From: DASUBN01 sp964584665
GTDB lineage: Bacteria > Pseudomonadota > Gammaproteobacteria > Natronospirales > REEB76
Assembly: GCA_964584665.1 (NCBI GenBank)
Contig: CAZPAO010000002.1
Location: forward strand, 1-64,000
Length of the DNA stretch: 64,000 nt
Direction: 5' to 3'
A program made the position numbers and the translations under genes. Shown in pieces: positions 27,201 through 34,400 of this stretch (position 1 is its first letter; the number at the start of each line of letters is the position of its first letter). A model generated the notes under the pieces. That model saw only the letters and a list, made by a program, of their open reading frames with translations, was not told the origin of the DNA and made no database searches.

Positions 27201-27359
27201 TGGTATGGCCTGCGGCCGGGGCCGCGTTTCGATGCGATGGCCCTGCGCGAGGACCTGGAACGGGGCATCGCCCATGCGGTCAAGACCAAGAAGATCCTGC
27301 TGGTGGATACGGTGACCGTGCCGGCGGCGAAAGGCGGGAAGACCAAGAATCGTAACTAA
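24288..27359 (+). CDS. Two-component-regulator-propeller diguanylate cyclase (GGDEF)
   Basis: A 1023-residue membrane sensor. A signal peptide (1-25) is followed by two seven-blade propellers (about 30-650; repeated WIGT, LWLGS, WVGTADG blades), a Y_Y_Y domain (about 660-740), one transmembrane helix (747-767), a short coiled coil and a GGDEF domain. The active site reads RWGGEEF at 884-890, so cyclic-di-GMP synthesis is likely. The usual inhibitory I-site RxxD just before it reads Arg-Ala-Gly-His, so product inhibition is probably lost. The start at 24288 is chosen for AGGA and the signal peptide; the frame is open well upstream. It is a single gene after the Kef antiporter. Confidence 0.85.
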   Translation: MRNDLRLLLTALLLYMVAVSPARALEPGKAFHDYAGDSWSVEQGLPQITVLSITQDAQGYMWFGTQDGLARFDGVTFRQYLPAHWVQSLANDPDGSLWIGMNKGAAYYEHGVTHVLDRARGEKDVNPQADVRALLFVDGRLLAASDTGLLHLDRDGMHREHSLPSVPLYSLLQWHGALWAGGTGKLYRVTNGGVQALNAPEGAGTQVTHLLVHDDALWAGTSRGLFRLTAQGGWQRAAGDPAELRLAINTFYNDSDGNFWVTTSTGLARLSGDAMQQYISSRNDESVAQLESLYEDREHDLWLGSHAHGVTRLWNGYTRRYFAPEGLNEPLVWAVTPAHEGGLWVGTADGVYTLKDGKARLAVPGSTLPEPTGYVLMDDGERLWIGTHSGLVQYAEGRVSRPPALAPLDGIAISGLLKDRDGTVWIATLDGVFRYQGGALTRFGMESGFKDVRCRVVFETHAGKILIGTLAGLYAFDGSRFQPMSAEPGLSDGFVTAIAEPREGHLVVGVFDEALLFTYDGSKWHTLHSAQGLPPDVPTYMVQDASGDWLWVAGLKGIYRVRLDDLDALTAGKLAQIVPQPILSDQGRWSGSQKGTCCNGAGNARGYFDGSLLWLPSRGGVVSVDTRHVRSNSVVPNTVVESVRYGGAWHDAAGLSVDVPARTRDLAFRFSVLSFQNPSSVQLSYRLRGYEEDWQNVDDPARRQVNYTNLAPGDYTFEVKGSNNAGVWSPEPASLPLTIRPFFYETWWFRILAVLLLALMVFAGYRLQVRNLRRQRQALERMVTDRTEALRELNRQLEDASQTDPLTGLKNRRYLGQQLPSDLAHFRREREKPENAEDVIAFAIADLDHFKTINDKYGHFAGDSLLKQVAERLVASVRAGHYVVRWGGEEFLIVFRPMPRDETAHVVDRVQKAVSEKPYDLPGGEKLNVTCSIGYTEYPFLPNAPDRVDWELLVNLSDHALYAAKEAGRNKWYGLRPGPRFDAMALREDLERGIAHAVKTKKILLVDTVTVPAAKGGKTKNRN

Positions 27360-27423
27360 ATAGGCGTAAATGACATCGGGCCTCTCAAATCGCAGCAAGG
27401 CCCCGGTGCGCGCAGCAGCTTCT

Positions 27424-28149
27424 TCAGTAAGCGATCCTCGGATACCAATCTTTCCCTCTCCCCTCCGGGGTGAGATCCAGCAGGTTCCACAGCGGCCAGA
27501 TCATATCAACGTGCCTTGGATGCATGCCCTTCTCGGTCTTGGCGAAGGCCAGCTCACTGGCCCAGAAGTGGCGGACCTTGCCGTTCCGCTTCACGAACAC
27601 GTTCAGCATGGGGGACTGGTGCCCTTCCGAGTCCTCGCCGTGGTACAGCCGGTTATAACTGTTCTCCGAGGAGGAGAGGAAGCGCAGGTTTCTCCAGCCG
27701 CGGTTGCGGGCGAAGGTGAGGATGCGCGGCAGCGGCGACTTGGCGACGATGGCGAGGTTGGCGCGCTGGCTCACATGCTGCGCGGCGCCCTCCAGGGAGT
27801 CGATGATGGACGTGCACATGGGACAGGGGTTCTCCATGGCGAGGGAATACATGTAGTTGTAGAGGATGAGCGTGTCCTTCCCCGGCGCGAAGAGCTGCGA
27901 GAGCCGGACCTTGCGCATGCCCACCACTTCCGCGGCCTCCTCGAAAACGAAGTCTTCCGGCACTTCGCCGCCGAGAGGCAGCTTGCGCCGCTGCTTCGCC
28001 ACGTCCTCCACCTGGCGGCGCAGGGCGACCTCGGACTTCAGCAGCTTGTCGCGGGCCTTGCGGTAGGCGGGAGTCTCGTTGGGGAAATGGCCGATGGGCT
28101 TGGGGGCTTTCTTGGGGCTGGCTTTCTTCTTGGATGCTTTCCGGACCAT
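27424..28149 (-). CDS. DUF899 thioredoxin-like protein
   Basis: A 241-residue cytosolic protein of the DUF899 family (thioredoxin-like fold). It carries the family's opening E/Y-R-K-ARD-LL-x-E pattern and a Cys-Pro-Met-Cys at 109-112. The first 18 residues are very Lys-rich, an extension not seen in most family members. The function is not established. It converges on the GGDEF gene; the 64-base gap shows only a weak GGGCCT/AGGCCC hairpin. Confidence 0.78.
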   Translation of the reverse strand: MVRKASKKKASPKKAPKPIGHFPNETPAYRKARDKLLKSEVALRRQVEDVAKQRRKLPLGGEVPEDFVFEEAAEVVGMRKVRLSQLFAPGKDTLILYNYMYSLAMENPCPMCTSIIDSLEGAAQHVSQRANLAIVAKSPLPRILTFARNRGWRNLRFLSSSENSYNRLYHGEDSEGHQSPMLNVFVKRNGKVRHFWASELAFAKTEKGMHPRHVDMIWPLWNLLDLTPEGRGKDWYPRIAY

Positions 28150-28183
28150 GGCTTCCCTCCTCTCGGAAGTCTAGAGCATACCC

Positions 28184-28591
28184 CTACCGCCCCGGACGAC
28201 CCACGACATGCCTGTAACCCTGGTAGGACAGCACCGCGCCCGCGACGAGCACCAGGACCGCGACCACCGGCACCACGCCTGGGATGGAGGTGATCTGCAC
28301 GGCGAATCCGGCAGCCTGCAGGGGGAAGAGGATGCGCAGGAGACCGGTGATGATGCATACCCAACCGACCACCGTCAGCAGCACCGGCCAGCCGCCGCGC
28401 CAGCGCGGGTGCCCGCGCAAGATGAAGATGCCTGCGATGAAGCTGGCGAAGCCCGCCAGCATGACCAGCAGCGGCTCACGTATCGCTTCCACCAGCATGC
28501 CGGGGAAATAGTGGGCGTTGATCAGCAGCGCCAGGCCGGCCGCCAGCAGGATCGGGCCGACGTAGGCCGCGAGGTTCTTGGGATCGGTCAT
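28184..28591 (-). CDS. Hypothetical four-helix membrane protein
   Basis: A 135-residue protein with four predicted transmembrane helices (about 9-27, 36-55, 66-84, 101-122). I do not recognise its family. The start at 28591 gives Met-Thr-Asp-Pro-Lys. It follows aqpS by 38 bases on the same strand and could be the last gene of the arsenic operon, but nothing in it suggests arsenic handling. Confidence 0.6.
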   Translation of the reverse strand: MTDPKNLAAYVGPILLAAGLALLINAHYFPGMLVEAIREPLLVMLAGFASFIAGIFILRGHPRWRGGWPVLLTVVGWVCIITGLLRILFPLQAAGFAVQITSIPGVVPVVAVLVLVAGAVLSYQGYRHVVGRPGR

Positions 28592-28629
28592 GGTAGGGCT
28601 CCGCAGGCGAGGACCCCGAGCATAGCCCC

Positions 28630-29304
28630 TCAGGCAGCTTCGGCTGAAAGCCCTTTGACCTTGCGGATGCTTATGACAAGCAGCGCCGCCGTGAGGCATT
28701 GCGCCGCCAGGAACCCGGGCACATCAGCAGGGCGGATGCCGGTGAACGTGTCCGTGAGGCTGCGGGCCAGGGTGACGGCGGGATTGGCGAAGGACGTGGA
28801 GGACGTGAACCAGTAGGCGGCGGCGATGTAGCAGCCCACGGCCGCCGCCACGGTGTTCACACCGCTGCGCGAAGTGCGGTGGATGACGAGCAATAGCCCC
28901 AATGTGGCCACGGCCTCTGACCATATGAGGGCAAGGCCCGGGCGCGGCTTGCCCGCGATCTCCAGCAAGGGCAGGCCGAACATGCCATGGGTGGCGATGA
29001 CGCCAGCCACTGCGCCCACGCATTGGGCCAGCACGTAGCCCGGCAGCAGGCGCCAGGCGAGCTCGCCGCGGGCAGCCATGAGCAGACTCACCAGGGGATT
29101 GAAATGCGCACCGGAGACAGGCGCGAAGGCGAGGATGAGCGCCACGAGACCGGCGCCGGTGGCGGTGGAGTTGACGAGTAGCGTGAGCGCCTCGTTCCCG
29201 CCCGCGAGCCGCTGGCCCATGATGCCGGAACCGACGATGACGGCCAACAAAAATGACGTGCCAAGTGCTTCAGCAAATATGGCTTCACGTAATTTCATAA
29301 GCAT
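28630..29304 (-). CDS. aqpS: Aquaglyceroporin (AqpS-like) of the arsenic operon
   Basis: A 224-residue MIP-family channel with six helices and two half-helix signatures: Asn-Pro-Leu at 69-71 and Asn-Pro-Ala at 174-176. In some bacteria AqpS replaces the ArsB/Acr3 pump: ArsC makes As(III), which leaves down its gradient through the channel. Its place behind arsC fits this. The start is ATG at 29304 or, less likely, the third codon at 29298. Codons 2-18 use A or T in the wobble position almost throughout (CTT, AAA, TTA, CGT, ATA, TTT), whereas from codon 19 the gene is strongly GC-rich. The change is abrupt and lies next to element B. Confidence 0.82.
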   Translation of the reverse strand: MLMKLREAIFAEALGTSFLLAVIVGSGIMGQRLAGGNEALTLLVNSTATGAGLVALILAFAPVSGAHFNPLVSLLMAARGELAWRLLPGYVLAQCVGAVAGVIATHGMFGLPLLEIAGKPRPGLALIWSEAVATLGLLLVIHRTSRSGVNTVAAAVGCYIAAAYWFTSSTSFANPAVTLARSLTDTFTGIRPADVPGFLAAQCLTAALLVISIRKVKGLSAEAA

Positions 29305-29307
29305 CCA

Positions 29308-29434
29308 TAAAAAATGATGGATTTTGTTTACTGGCTAGGCGCGGACACCCGAGGATACCGGAGCGTACTCTTGGTGTACGTGAGGATTCCGAGGGTGGCC
29401 GCAACACCGCCAGGAAGCAAAAGACACATTTTTA
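29308..29434. repeat. Element B: 127-base imperfect palindrome inside the arsenic operon
   Basis: The outer arms are TAAAAAATG and CATTTTTA. The centre is CGTAC, loop TCTTGGT, GTACG at 29364-29380. GGCTAGGCGCGG on the left and GAGGATTCCGAG near the core are shared with element A. On the minus strand its end supplies the TAA stop of arsC. A 34-codon open frame starts a few bases after that stop but ends about 25 bases before aqpS, so no bridge to aqpS remains. Confidence 0.85.
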
Positions 29435-29932
29435 TTGCAAGCCGATTTCTTTGATGTGCTTCTGGATGGCGAGCTTATCCAGTTTCTCCAACGGCAGGCT
29501 CGCGAATATCTCGATGCGGCGGCGCAGCACCATGAGCGTGTCACGGAAAGCCCTGCGCTTGTCCTCCTCGCTGCCCTGCACCGCCGCCGGATCCGGCAGG
29601 CCCCAATGGGCCGTCATGGGCTGGCCGGGCCAGTAGGGGCAGGCTTCCTGGGCCGCCTGATCGCAGACGGTGAACACGAAATCGAGGTGTGGCGCACCGG
29701 GCTGGGCGAACTCGTCCCAACTCTTGCTGCGCAGACCTACGGTGGGGATGCCGTTGTGCTCCAGCGTCTCGAGCGTGTACGGGTTCACCGCATCCTTGGG
29801 ATGGCTGCCGGCGCTGTAGCCCTTGAAGCGGCCCCGCGCCACGGCGGGCAGGTTCAGCACCGCCTCGCCCAGGATGGAACGGGCCGAGTTACCAGTGCAA
29901 AGGAACAATACGTTGTAGACCTTGTCGGCCAT
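29432..29932 (-). CDS. arsC: Arsenate reductase ArsC, low-molecular-weight phosphatase fold
   Basis: A 166-residue protein with the P-loop CTGNSAR (Cys12-Arg18), Asp114 in LPDP as general acid, and redox cysteines Cys90 and Cys98 as candidates for the disulfide relay. This is the thioredoxin- or mycothiol-type ArsC that reduces As(V) to As(III). It begins 8 bases after arsI. The stop codon TAA is part of element B. The last six codons (AAA GAA ATC GGC TTG CAA) are poorer in GC at the wobble base than the preceding ones. Confidence 0.88.
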   Translation of the reverse strand: MADKVYNVLFLCTGNSARSILGEAVLNLPAVARGRFKGYSAGSHPKDAVNPYTLETLEHNGIPTVGLRSKSWDEFAQPGAPHLDFVFTVCDQAAQEACPYWPGQPMTAHWGLPDPAAVQGSEEDKRRAFRDTLMVLRRRIEIFASLPLEKLDKLAIQKHIKEIGLQ

Positions 29933-29940
29933 GACTGGAC

Positions 29941-30402
29941 TCAGGCGCCGGGCTGGGCGCAGCAGGCCCCGCCCTTCTCCACCACCGGCTTGCCGGGGCT
30001 CATCTGCACCTGGTCCTGGCGATCACCTTCGCCGTAAGTGGTGCTGTTGCCGAAGGTGTAGAAGCTCTCCCAGGCGACGCCCTGCGGATCGGCGCTCCAG
30101 GACTTGGCGGACTGGGCGTAGCAGCAGCGGGTGCTCTCCTGGTCCCGGGTCGCCACCTCGGCCGCATGCAGGCGCTCCGCGATCTCGCCCAACTCCTCGC
30201 GGCTCTCGGCCTGGATGCCCAAGTGATCCACGCCAGGCTTCTTGCCGCGGGTGGAGATGGCGAAGTTCACGCGTGGATCTTCCAGTATCCACTTGGCGTA
30301 ATCCCCCTTCTCCACCGCGGGCGCGGCACCGAACAGGGTGGAGTAGAAGCGGATGGACTGACCGAGGTCAGCGACGGATACGTGCACGTGCAGGCGTTTC
30401 AT
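29941..30402 (-). CDS. arsI: ArsI/CadI-family VOC dioxygenase (C-As lyase)
   Basis: A 153-residue vicinal-oxygen-chelate protein. His5/His7, His60 and Glu112 are candidate Fe(II) ligands. The vicinal pair Cys93-Cys94 in TRCCYAQSAKSW is the trivalent organoarsenical site of ArsI, which cleaves the C-As bond of methylarsenite or aromatic arsenicals. A second Cys-Cys pair lies at 147-148. The start at 30402 has AAGGAGAAG upstream, and the upstream in-frame extension lacks family similarity. It overlaps the arsR end by 35 bases. Confidence 0.85.
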   Translation of the reverse strand: MKRLHVHVSVADLGQSIRFYSTLFGAAPAVEKGDYAKWILEDPRVNFAISTRGKKPGVDHLGIQAESREELGEIAERLHAAEVATRDQESTRCCYAQSAKSWSADPQGVAWESFYTFGNSTTYGEGDRQDQVQMSPGKPVVEKGGACCAQPGA

Positions 30403-30745
30403 GCTTCTTCTCCTTGCGAGTGTCCTTGGATGCGGGAGCGCAGCCACTGACGCCGCAGTCGGCGCCCTGGCAACAGTTCTCCGAGAGGTAACCGATGAGG
30501 CCGTTCATGGCGCCGTAATCGGCGGCCTGGAAGAGCGTGCGGCTGTCGCGCCGGGCGGTGACGAGGCCCGCGTGACGCAGCGCGGCGAGGTGGAAGGAGA
30601 GCGTGGCGGGCGCGAGTTTCAGCTTCTCGCCGATGGCGCCCACGGCCAAACCCGCCTCCCCGGCCTGCACCAGCAGGCGGTATATGGCGAGGCGGTGCTC
30701 GTGGGCCAGGGCCCCCAGGGCGCGGATGGCGGCTTTTGATTCCAT
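30368..30745 (-). CDS. arsR: ArsR-family arsenic repressor
   Basis: A 125-residue winged-helix protein of the ArsR/SmtB family (helix-turn-helix around ATLSFHLAALRHAGLV). A C-terminal cluster Cys91-Cys92-x4-Cys97-x4-Cys102 resembles the As(III) site of the Acidithiobacillus-type ArsR rather than the classic ELCVCDL site. The last 18 residues are basic and overlap arsI. It is predicted to repress its own operon, and an AT-rich candidate operator lies just before the ATG. Confidence 0.88.
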   Translation of the reverse strand: MESKAAIRALGALAHEHRLAIYRLLVQAGEAGLAVGAIGEKLKLAPATLSFHLAALRHAGLVTARRDSRTLFQAADYGAMNGLIGYLSENCCQGADCGVSGCAPASKDTRKEKKHETPARARIRR

Positions 30746-30775
30746 ATTTCCAATATTATCGAATTATTAAGGGAT
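30746..30775 (-). promoter_or_regulatory. AT-rich arsR promoter/operator region
   Basis: On the minus strand this 30-base segment contains TTAATAATTCGATAATATTGG, a conspicuous AT island in GC-rich DNA immediately before the arsR start. Imperfect dyads around AATTCGATAATATT fit a 12-2-12-like ArsR operator overlapping the promoter. Confidence 0.55.
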
Positions 30776-30803
30776 GTCAAGGCGCCCGGCGGAAGGCCCC
30801 GGG

Positions 30804-31250
30804 TCAGGGATTGAGGGTCTTGGCCATGAAGCGGGAGGAGCTGGGACAGAGGCTGGAGAACTGTTCCGTGGCGGCTATGCCGGCAGGCGCTTGCTCCCGG
30901 CTGACGCCGCGGTAACCGAGGCCGGCGAAGAAAGCTTCGGCGGTGACGGTGAGGAGATACAACTCACGCACGCCTACTTTCCGCGCATGCTCCTCTGCCG
31001 CCTCCACCAGCCGCTTACCAAGGCCGGTCCCGCGATGAGCCTCGTCCACCGCCACGGAACGCAGAAGGCCCGCGTCGCCCAACACCTCGACGCCGGCAAC
31101 ACCCACCAGCTGCTGGTCCAGTTGCGCCACCAGGAAATGCTCAAGCATCTCGGGCGTGACATCTTCGGTGGAGAGATCAGCCGCCTGCAAGAGCACGCCC
31201 AGGGCGATCTCGTCGTGGGCGGCGAAAGGCTTGATGTGTATCTCGCTCAT
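30804..31250 (-). CDS. arsN2: ArsN2-type arsenic-resistance GNAT acetyltransferase
   Basis: A 148-residue GNAT enzyme with the acetyl-CoA loop RGTGLGKR and the motif LLRSVAVDEAHRG before it. The C-terminal region TAEAFFAGLGYR and SSLCPSSSRFMAKTL is typical of ArsN2 proteins, which sit in ars operons; related ArsN1 acetylates arsinothricin. It lies 58 bases before arsR, same strand. Its ATG overlaps the TGA of the bridge frame through element C, and before the insertion it probably overlapped the lhr stop directly. Confidence 0.82.
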   Translation of the reverse strand: MSEIHIKPFAAHDEIALGVLLQAADLSTEDVTPEMLEHFLVAQLDQQLVGVAGVEVLGDAGLLRSVAVDEAHRGTGLGKRLVEAAEEHARKVGVRELYLLTVTAEAFFAGLGYRGVSREQAPAGIAATEQFSSLCPSSSRFMAKTLNP

Positions 31251-31285
31251 TGGATGTTGCCTGGCGTGAAAGGCTGTCTGCGGCG
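31247..31285 (-). repeat. Second copy of the lhr C-terminal codons (orphan copy)
   Basis: Encodes Arg-Arg-Arg-Gln-Pro-Phe-Thr-Pro-Gly-Asn-Ile-Gln-stop and overlaps the arsN2 start (ATGA). Codon use (CGC, CAG, TTC, ACG, GGC, ATC) is typical of this GC-rich genome, so this may be the original end of lhr, displaced by element C. Confidence 0.7.
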
Positions 31286-31297
31286 CGGATGGCCTGG

Positions 31298-31424
31298 TTC
31301 AAAAGCGTGACGAGCGCCGGCAGAGCAAGGCGCACGGAAGCGAGCGCCCGGAGCGTACTCTTCAGTACGTGAGGACCGCGAGCTTCCGCGCAACGCAGCT
31401 ATGCCAAGCGCAGTAGCTTTTGAA
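31298..31424. repeat. Element C: 127-base imperfect palindrome
   Basis: The outer arms are TTCAAAAGC and GCTTTTGAA. The centre is CGTACT, loop CTTC, AGTACG at 31354-31369. The core CCGGAGCGTACTCTT and GTACGTGAGGA are shared with A and B, while the arms differ (GCGAGCG, GCGCACGGAAG). It lies between lhr and arsN2 on the minus strand. Confidence 0.85.
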
Positions 31425-31428
31425 ATCC

Positions 31429-31467
31429 TCACTGAATACCACCGGGTGTAAACGGTTGACGACGCCG
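31429..31467 (-). repeat. First copy of the lhr C-terminal codons (in lhr)
   Basis: Encodes Arg-Arg-Arg-Gln-Pro-Phe-Thr-Pro-Gly-Gly-Ile-Gln-stop. Compared with the copy at 31247-31285, 11 of 12 residues are identical, yet all 11 use a different codon. This copy is richer in A/T at the wobble base (CGT, CAA, TTT, ACA, GGT, ATT) than the lhr codons just before it. Confidence 0.75.
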
Positions 31468-34400
31468 CAGGAGGTGATTGCGCAATTCCCATTCCGTGCC
31501 GGGATCGATGTCGCCCAGGAACTTGACTTCCTCGGCTTGCTGCACCGCCACGGGCACGCCGTCCCGGTAGAGCACGCGGTTCTCCCCCACCACCGGCAGG
31601 CGCTGCCCGGGGGTGATGATGCCCACGAGGTTCAGGGCATCCGCCGCGGAGACGGAGACGAGTTCTCCGATCTTCTCCCGGCGGCGGGTCTCCCGCAGGG
31701 CCCCGACCGCATCCGGCAGGGCGAACTGCTCACCGGCGAAGCCGTCCACGAAGCGCCCGCCCCGCACCTCGCCGCGGGCCTCGAGCCTCCTATATATGTA
31801 GAGGAGGTCGCGCCAGGGCGGTAGCGCGCTCTCACGCTCCAGGACTTTCCGGAACACCACGCCGTAGCGGCGCAGCAGCACATCCGCGAGATGGGTGAGG
31901 GCCTCCGCGTCGGCGCTCATGCCCTCCCCCGCCACCGCCTGGCGCGGCACCAGGGCCCAGCGGCCGGCCTCGTCCACGCCCGGAGCCGCGCCGCGACGCA
32001 TGCGGTAACGGATGGAGTGCGAGAGCGTCGGCCGCTTGCTGGCAGGCGTGATGAGGGCTCTCAATCCAGCAAATGTATCGGCGGCCGCCAAGCCCCAAGC
32101 GGTGAGTTCGGCGAGGGCCGCTTCCACCTGGGTGCGCAGGAGACCGGTGTGTTTGGTGATGTCAGAGAAAAATAAGGCGCCGTGGCTGCGCAGGGCATCG
32201 TGCACCGCTCGCGCGCCGTGGCTTAAATTTATGGCGGTGACGTCCGGCATCTCGGCCAGGGTGCGCCAGTGCTGGAGCGCGTCCCGCTCCACGAAGGCGA
32301 TGGGCGTGCCGCGCACGGGGCCGGCGCGGCGTTCCTCGTCAGTTGCGCGGGGCGGCACCAGGCGCATCCAGGCGACGCTGCCGCCGGCGCAGAGTTGGTC
32401 CAGCATGTAGGGGGCGTAGTCCAGCACCCGGGCCGGCAGGATGTCCTGTTCCCAGGCGGAGGCCGGCGCCGAGAAGCCCGAGAGCTGCTCGAGCGTAGCG
32501 GCGAGCGCTGCCTGGCCTTCGGTGCGCTCAGCGCCCACGCCGTGCCAGTCGAAGAGGAAGCGCAAATAGTCGGCGGGCGTGACCGGCTCGATCTCGCTGC
32601 GCAGGCGCTTCAGGGTGTATCTGTGGATACGCGCCAGCAGGCGCCGCTCGCACCACTCGGTCTCGGTGGCGCCTTCCGTGTACCTGCCCCGCATGACGCC
32701 GCCTTCGGCTTCCAGCGCCAGCAGCGCCGCGTCCAGTTCGGACCGGGCGAGGCCGAGCATGGAAGCCAGGGCAGAAGCGGTGACAGGGCCGGAACCTTCG
32801 AGGCGGCTGCGCGCCAGTTCCCGCAGGGCGTCTTCACGCGCCGGCAGCGGGTCTTCGGTGAGAGGCGCGAGCACGGGCTCCAGGTCCGCATCCGGGAACA
32901 CTGCCATGAATTCATGCATGCGTTCCGCCGCCACCCAGAGGATGGGGCCGGACTGGAGCCGTGCGCGGGTGGCGCGGTTGCTGTCGCGCAGGGCCTGGAA
33001 CAGGTTCTCCCAGCCGAAATCCAGCTTGTCTCCCGGGTTGCCACTCTTGCCTTCCTCATCGGTGAGGAAACCCAATACCACCAGGGCATCGTGCAGCTCA
33101 TCCGCATCCCGCGCCGTGGGCCAGACCTCCTCCCGCACGCGGCGGATGGCATCCGGATCCAGCTGCGAGAGGGAACCGGCCTCCTCCAGGCTCATGGACA
33201 CGCCGCGGCCCTGCACCGCCAGCGTGCGACGTTCCTCGGCGGGGGCATCGTCCAGGAAGGCGTAGGGCCGGGCCGTGAGGATCTCCTGGGCCAGCGGCGA
33301 AGGCGCGGCGAGATCGCGCGCGATGACCTTGAGTTCGCCCGATTGCAGGCGCGTGAGCAGCTTCATGAAACCGTCCGCGTCCATGACCTCGTGCATGCAG
33401 TCCTTCAAGGTCTGGTGCACAAGCGGATGGTCCGGCACCTCACGCGCGCCCGCCAGGTTCTCGGCGCAGGCGAGCTGGTCCGGGAAGATCACCGCCACCA
33501 GGTCCTCCGCGTCCGCCCGCTGGAAAGCCGGCGGGTTGCGATGGCCGTTGCGGTTGCGCCGCACCGCCAGCGCCGTGGTCACGACCCAGCGCCAGCGGGT
33601 GCCGAACATGGGCGCCTGCAATATGGCCTGGGTCAGCACGTCCATGGCGGAAGCTGGGTTGAGATATTTCGCCGGCTCTTCCAGCGGGAAGCTGTGGGTG
33701 GCGCCCAGGGACAGCACGATGGTGTCCTCCAGGGCCGCCGCTTGCAGCTCGAAGTTGAACTTGCGGCAGAAGCGCTTGCGCAAGGACAAACCCCAGGCGC
33801 GGTTGATGCGCGCACCGAAGGGCGAATGGATGACGAAGTGCTGGTCCCCCGCCTCGTCGAAGAAGCGCTCGAAGATGACCTGGTCCTGCGTGGGCAGGCT
33901 GCCGAGGGCGGCCTTGGCGGCGGCGAGATATTCCGCGAGCTGTTGGGCCGCCACGGGATCGATGCCTATCTCCCCCGTGAGCCAGGCGATCAAGTCCTCC
34001 CCCGCCGCGAGCTTCGCGTCCGCCGTGGCCCGCAGACGCGAGACGGACTCGGACATCTCCTGGGTGCGGCTCGGCGCTTCGCCGAACCAGAAGGGGATGT
34101 TGGGCGGCTGACCCTTGGCGTCCTCCACCAGCACCCGGCCCGTCTCCACTTTCAGGATGCGGTAGCTGGTGTTGCCGAGCTGGAAGATGTCGCCGGGGAT
34201 GCTCTCGAAGGAGAAGTCTTCGTTGAGCGTGCCGACCCGCAGGCCCGAGGGACTCAGGATCACGTCGTAGTCGAACTGGTCGGGGATGGCGCCGCCGTTG
34301 GTGACGGCGATGAGCTTGGCCCCGCGCCGGCCGCGCAGCTTGCCGTTCACCTGGTCCCAGTGCAGGTGCGCGCTGCGGCGCCCGCGCCGGGTGGAGAAGC

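Larger units (their letters stand above)
31247..31432 (-). other. Bridge open frame of 61 codons through element C
   Basis: It begins at a GTG overlapping the lhr stop (GTGA at 31429-31432) and runs through element C. It then reads the orphan lhr-like tail and ends at a TGA overlapping the arsN2 ATG (ATGA). It contains Glu-Glu-Tyr-Ala-Pro-Gly, matching the Glu-Tyr-Ala-Pro-Gly in the bridge frame at element A. Like that frame, it provides stop-start overlaps at both ends. Confidence 0.5.

Noticed and set aside
29335..29544. Small frame over arsC end and element B ending Ser-Ser-Gly-Val-Arg-Ala
   Set aside because: It overlaps arsC out of frame and owes its end to the conserved palindrome core; no ribosome site or coupling to aqpS.
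17737..31424. Elements as REP sequences with a RAYT transposase
   Set aside because: They are far longer than REP units, and no RAYT-type gene is in the window; the relationship stays open.
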